DNA of 6,293 nucleotides from Terriglobales bacterium (GTDB taxonomy: Bacteria; Acidobacteriota; Terriglobia; Terriglobales; Gp1-AA117). The position numbers were made by a program, and so were the translations under genes. The first letter of the stretch is position 1, and the number at the start of each line of letters is the position of its first letter. Below the pieces are notes generated by a model that worked only from the letters and a program-made list of their open reading frames with translations, was not told the DNA's origin and did no database searches. Below are positions 5,957 through 6,293 of this stretch, in pieces. The DNA lies in assembly GCA_030150795.1 (NCBI GenBank), contig JASLFF010000515.1, positions 1-6,293 on the forward strand, written 5' to 3'.

Positions 5957-6293
5957 TCATTCGCCAACCACATTCTGAAGCTGCATTAAACCAATCTGTT
6001 CATCCAGGGCTGCGCTGAGAGATTTGCATATGAAACGGATTGAGTCATGCTCTAATGAATGAAAGAACGGCAGACATAGTAATCGCTGGGCCACGTCCAC
6101 GGTTGTCGAAAGATCGCCGCAACGGAAAGGAAACTTGCGAATCACCGGCTGCAGATGGGCCGGCGGAAAGTACCGGCCACACTCGATTCCGGCCTTCTTC
6201 AGTTGCCGCCATATCTCATCCCGGTCTCGTTGGCGAACGTTTTCGGGCAGAAGCACGGGAAAGGCAAACCAGCTAATCTTTACGTTCGGGTAA
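5957..6293 (-). CDS. DegT/DnrJ/EryC1/StrS-family PLP aminotransferase, C-terminal part only
   Basis: The last 111 residues of a protein whose start lies beyond the right edge. The frame is open from 6292 to a TGA at 5957-5959. Family: PLP-dependent transaminases that put an amino group on nucleotide-linked keto-sugars or related small molecules, in lipopolysaccharide, glycan or antibiotic sugar pathways. Seen: SWFAFPVLLPE (about 8-17), RDRDEIWRQLKKAGIECGRYFPPAHLQP (22-49, the typical C-terminal subdomain with its GIxCGRYFxPxHLQP signature), and AQRLLCLPFFHSLEHDSIRFICKSL (68-92, matching the usual A-x-x-x-L-x-L-P-x-x-x-x-L segment). The catalytic lysine and PLP-binding residues are in the missing N-terminal two-thirds. 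Full-length members have about 360-400 residues. An internal GTG at 6256 is not the start, because conserved residues continue upstream of it. It converges with the kinase and so is probably not in the same unit. Confidence 0.88.
   Translation of the reverse strand, partial: YPNVKISWFAFPVLLPENVRQRDRDEIWRQLKKAGIECGRYFPPAHLQPVIRKFPFRCGDLSTTVDVAQRLLCLPFFHSLEHDSIRFICKSLSAALDEQIGLMQLQNVVGE

Overview
The window looks like chromosomal DNA from a moderately GC-rich Gram-negative-type soil or freshwater bacterium. The best guess is an Acidobacteriota member: FG-GAP/ASPIC-UnbV (CRTAC1-like) proteins with an NTF2-like N-terminus are common there, and so are HisKA_3/NarL pairs. This assignment is inference from gene content; there is no rRNA or marker gene. 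I see no transposase, integrase, tRNA, rRNA or CRISPR array. Coding density is high, and all genes appear intact except the two cut by the window edges.

Layout. (1) Positions 1-1741, minus strand: a stand-alone acyl carrier protein (1741-1487) followed 38 bp later by an AarF/UbiB (ABC1, COQ8-like) atypical kinase (1448-1), whose C-terminus runs off the left edge. (2) 1742-1932: divergent intergenic space without a gene. (3) 1933-2574, plus strand: a NarL/FixJ response regulator. (4) 4967-2652, minus strand: a 771-residue FG-GAP/VCBS beta-propeller protein with a C-terminal ASPIC/UnbV domain. It converges on the regulator and diverges from the kinase. (5) 4968-5093: divergent control region with a 7-bp inverted repeat (22-bp centre-to-centre) and an AT-rich palindrome. 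(6) 5094-5918, plus strand: a single-TM HisKA_3 (NarX/DesK-type) histidine kinase. (7) 5957-6293, minus strand: the C-terminal end of a DegT/DnrJ/EryC1/StrS-family PLP aminotransferase, cut by the right edge.

How the genes may work together. The kinase and the regulator belong to the matching families (HisKA_3 with REC-LuxR HTH) and are the only two-component genes here, so they probably form a pair. They are separated by the large propeller gene on the opposite strand. The kinase has essentially no extracytoplasmic sensor domain. The propeller gene shares its upstream region with the kinase, where the symmetric site lies. The most interesting hypothesis is that this is one module: the propeller protein is either the regulated output or an accessory sensor. 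The ACP-UbiB pair is probably a separate small operon, in which a carrier protein is co-transcribed with an isoprenoid-quinone-type atypical kinase. The aminotransferase belongs to another unit (sugar or cofactor amino transfer) that continues to the right.
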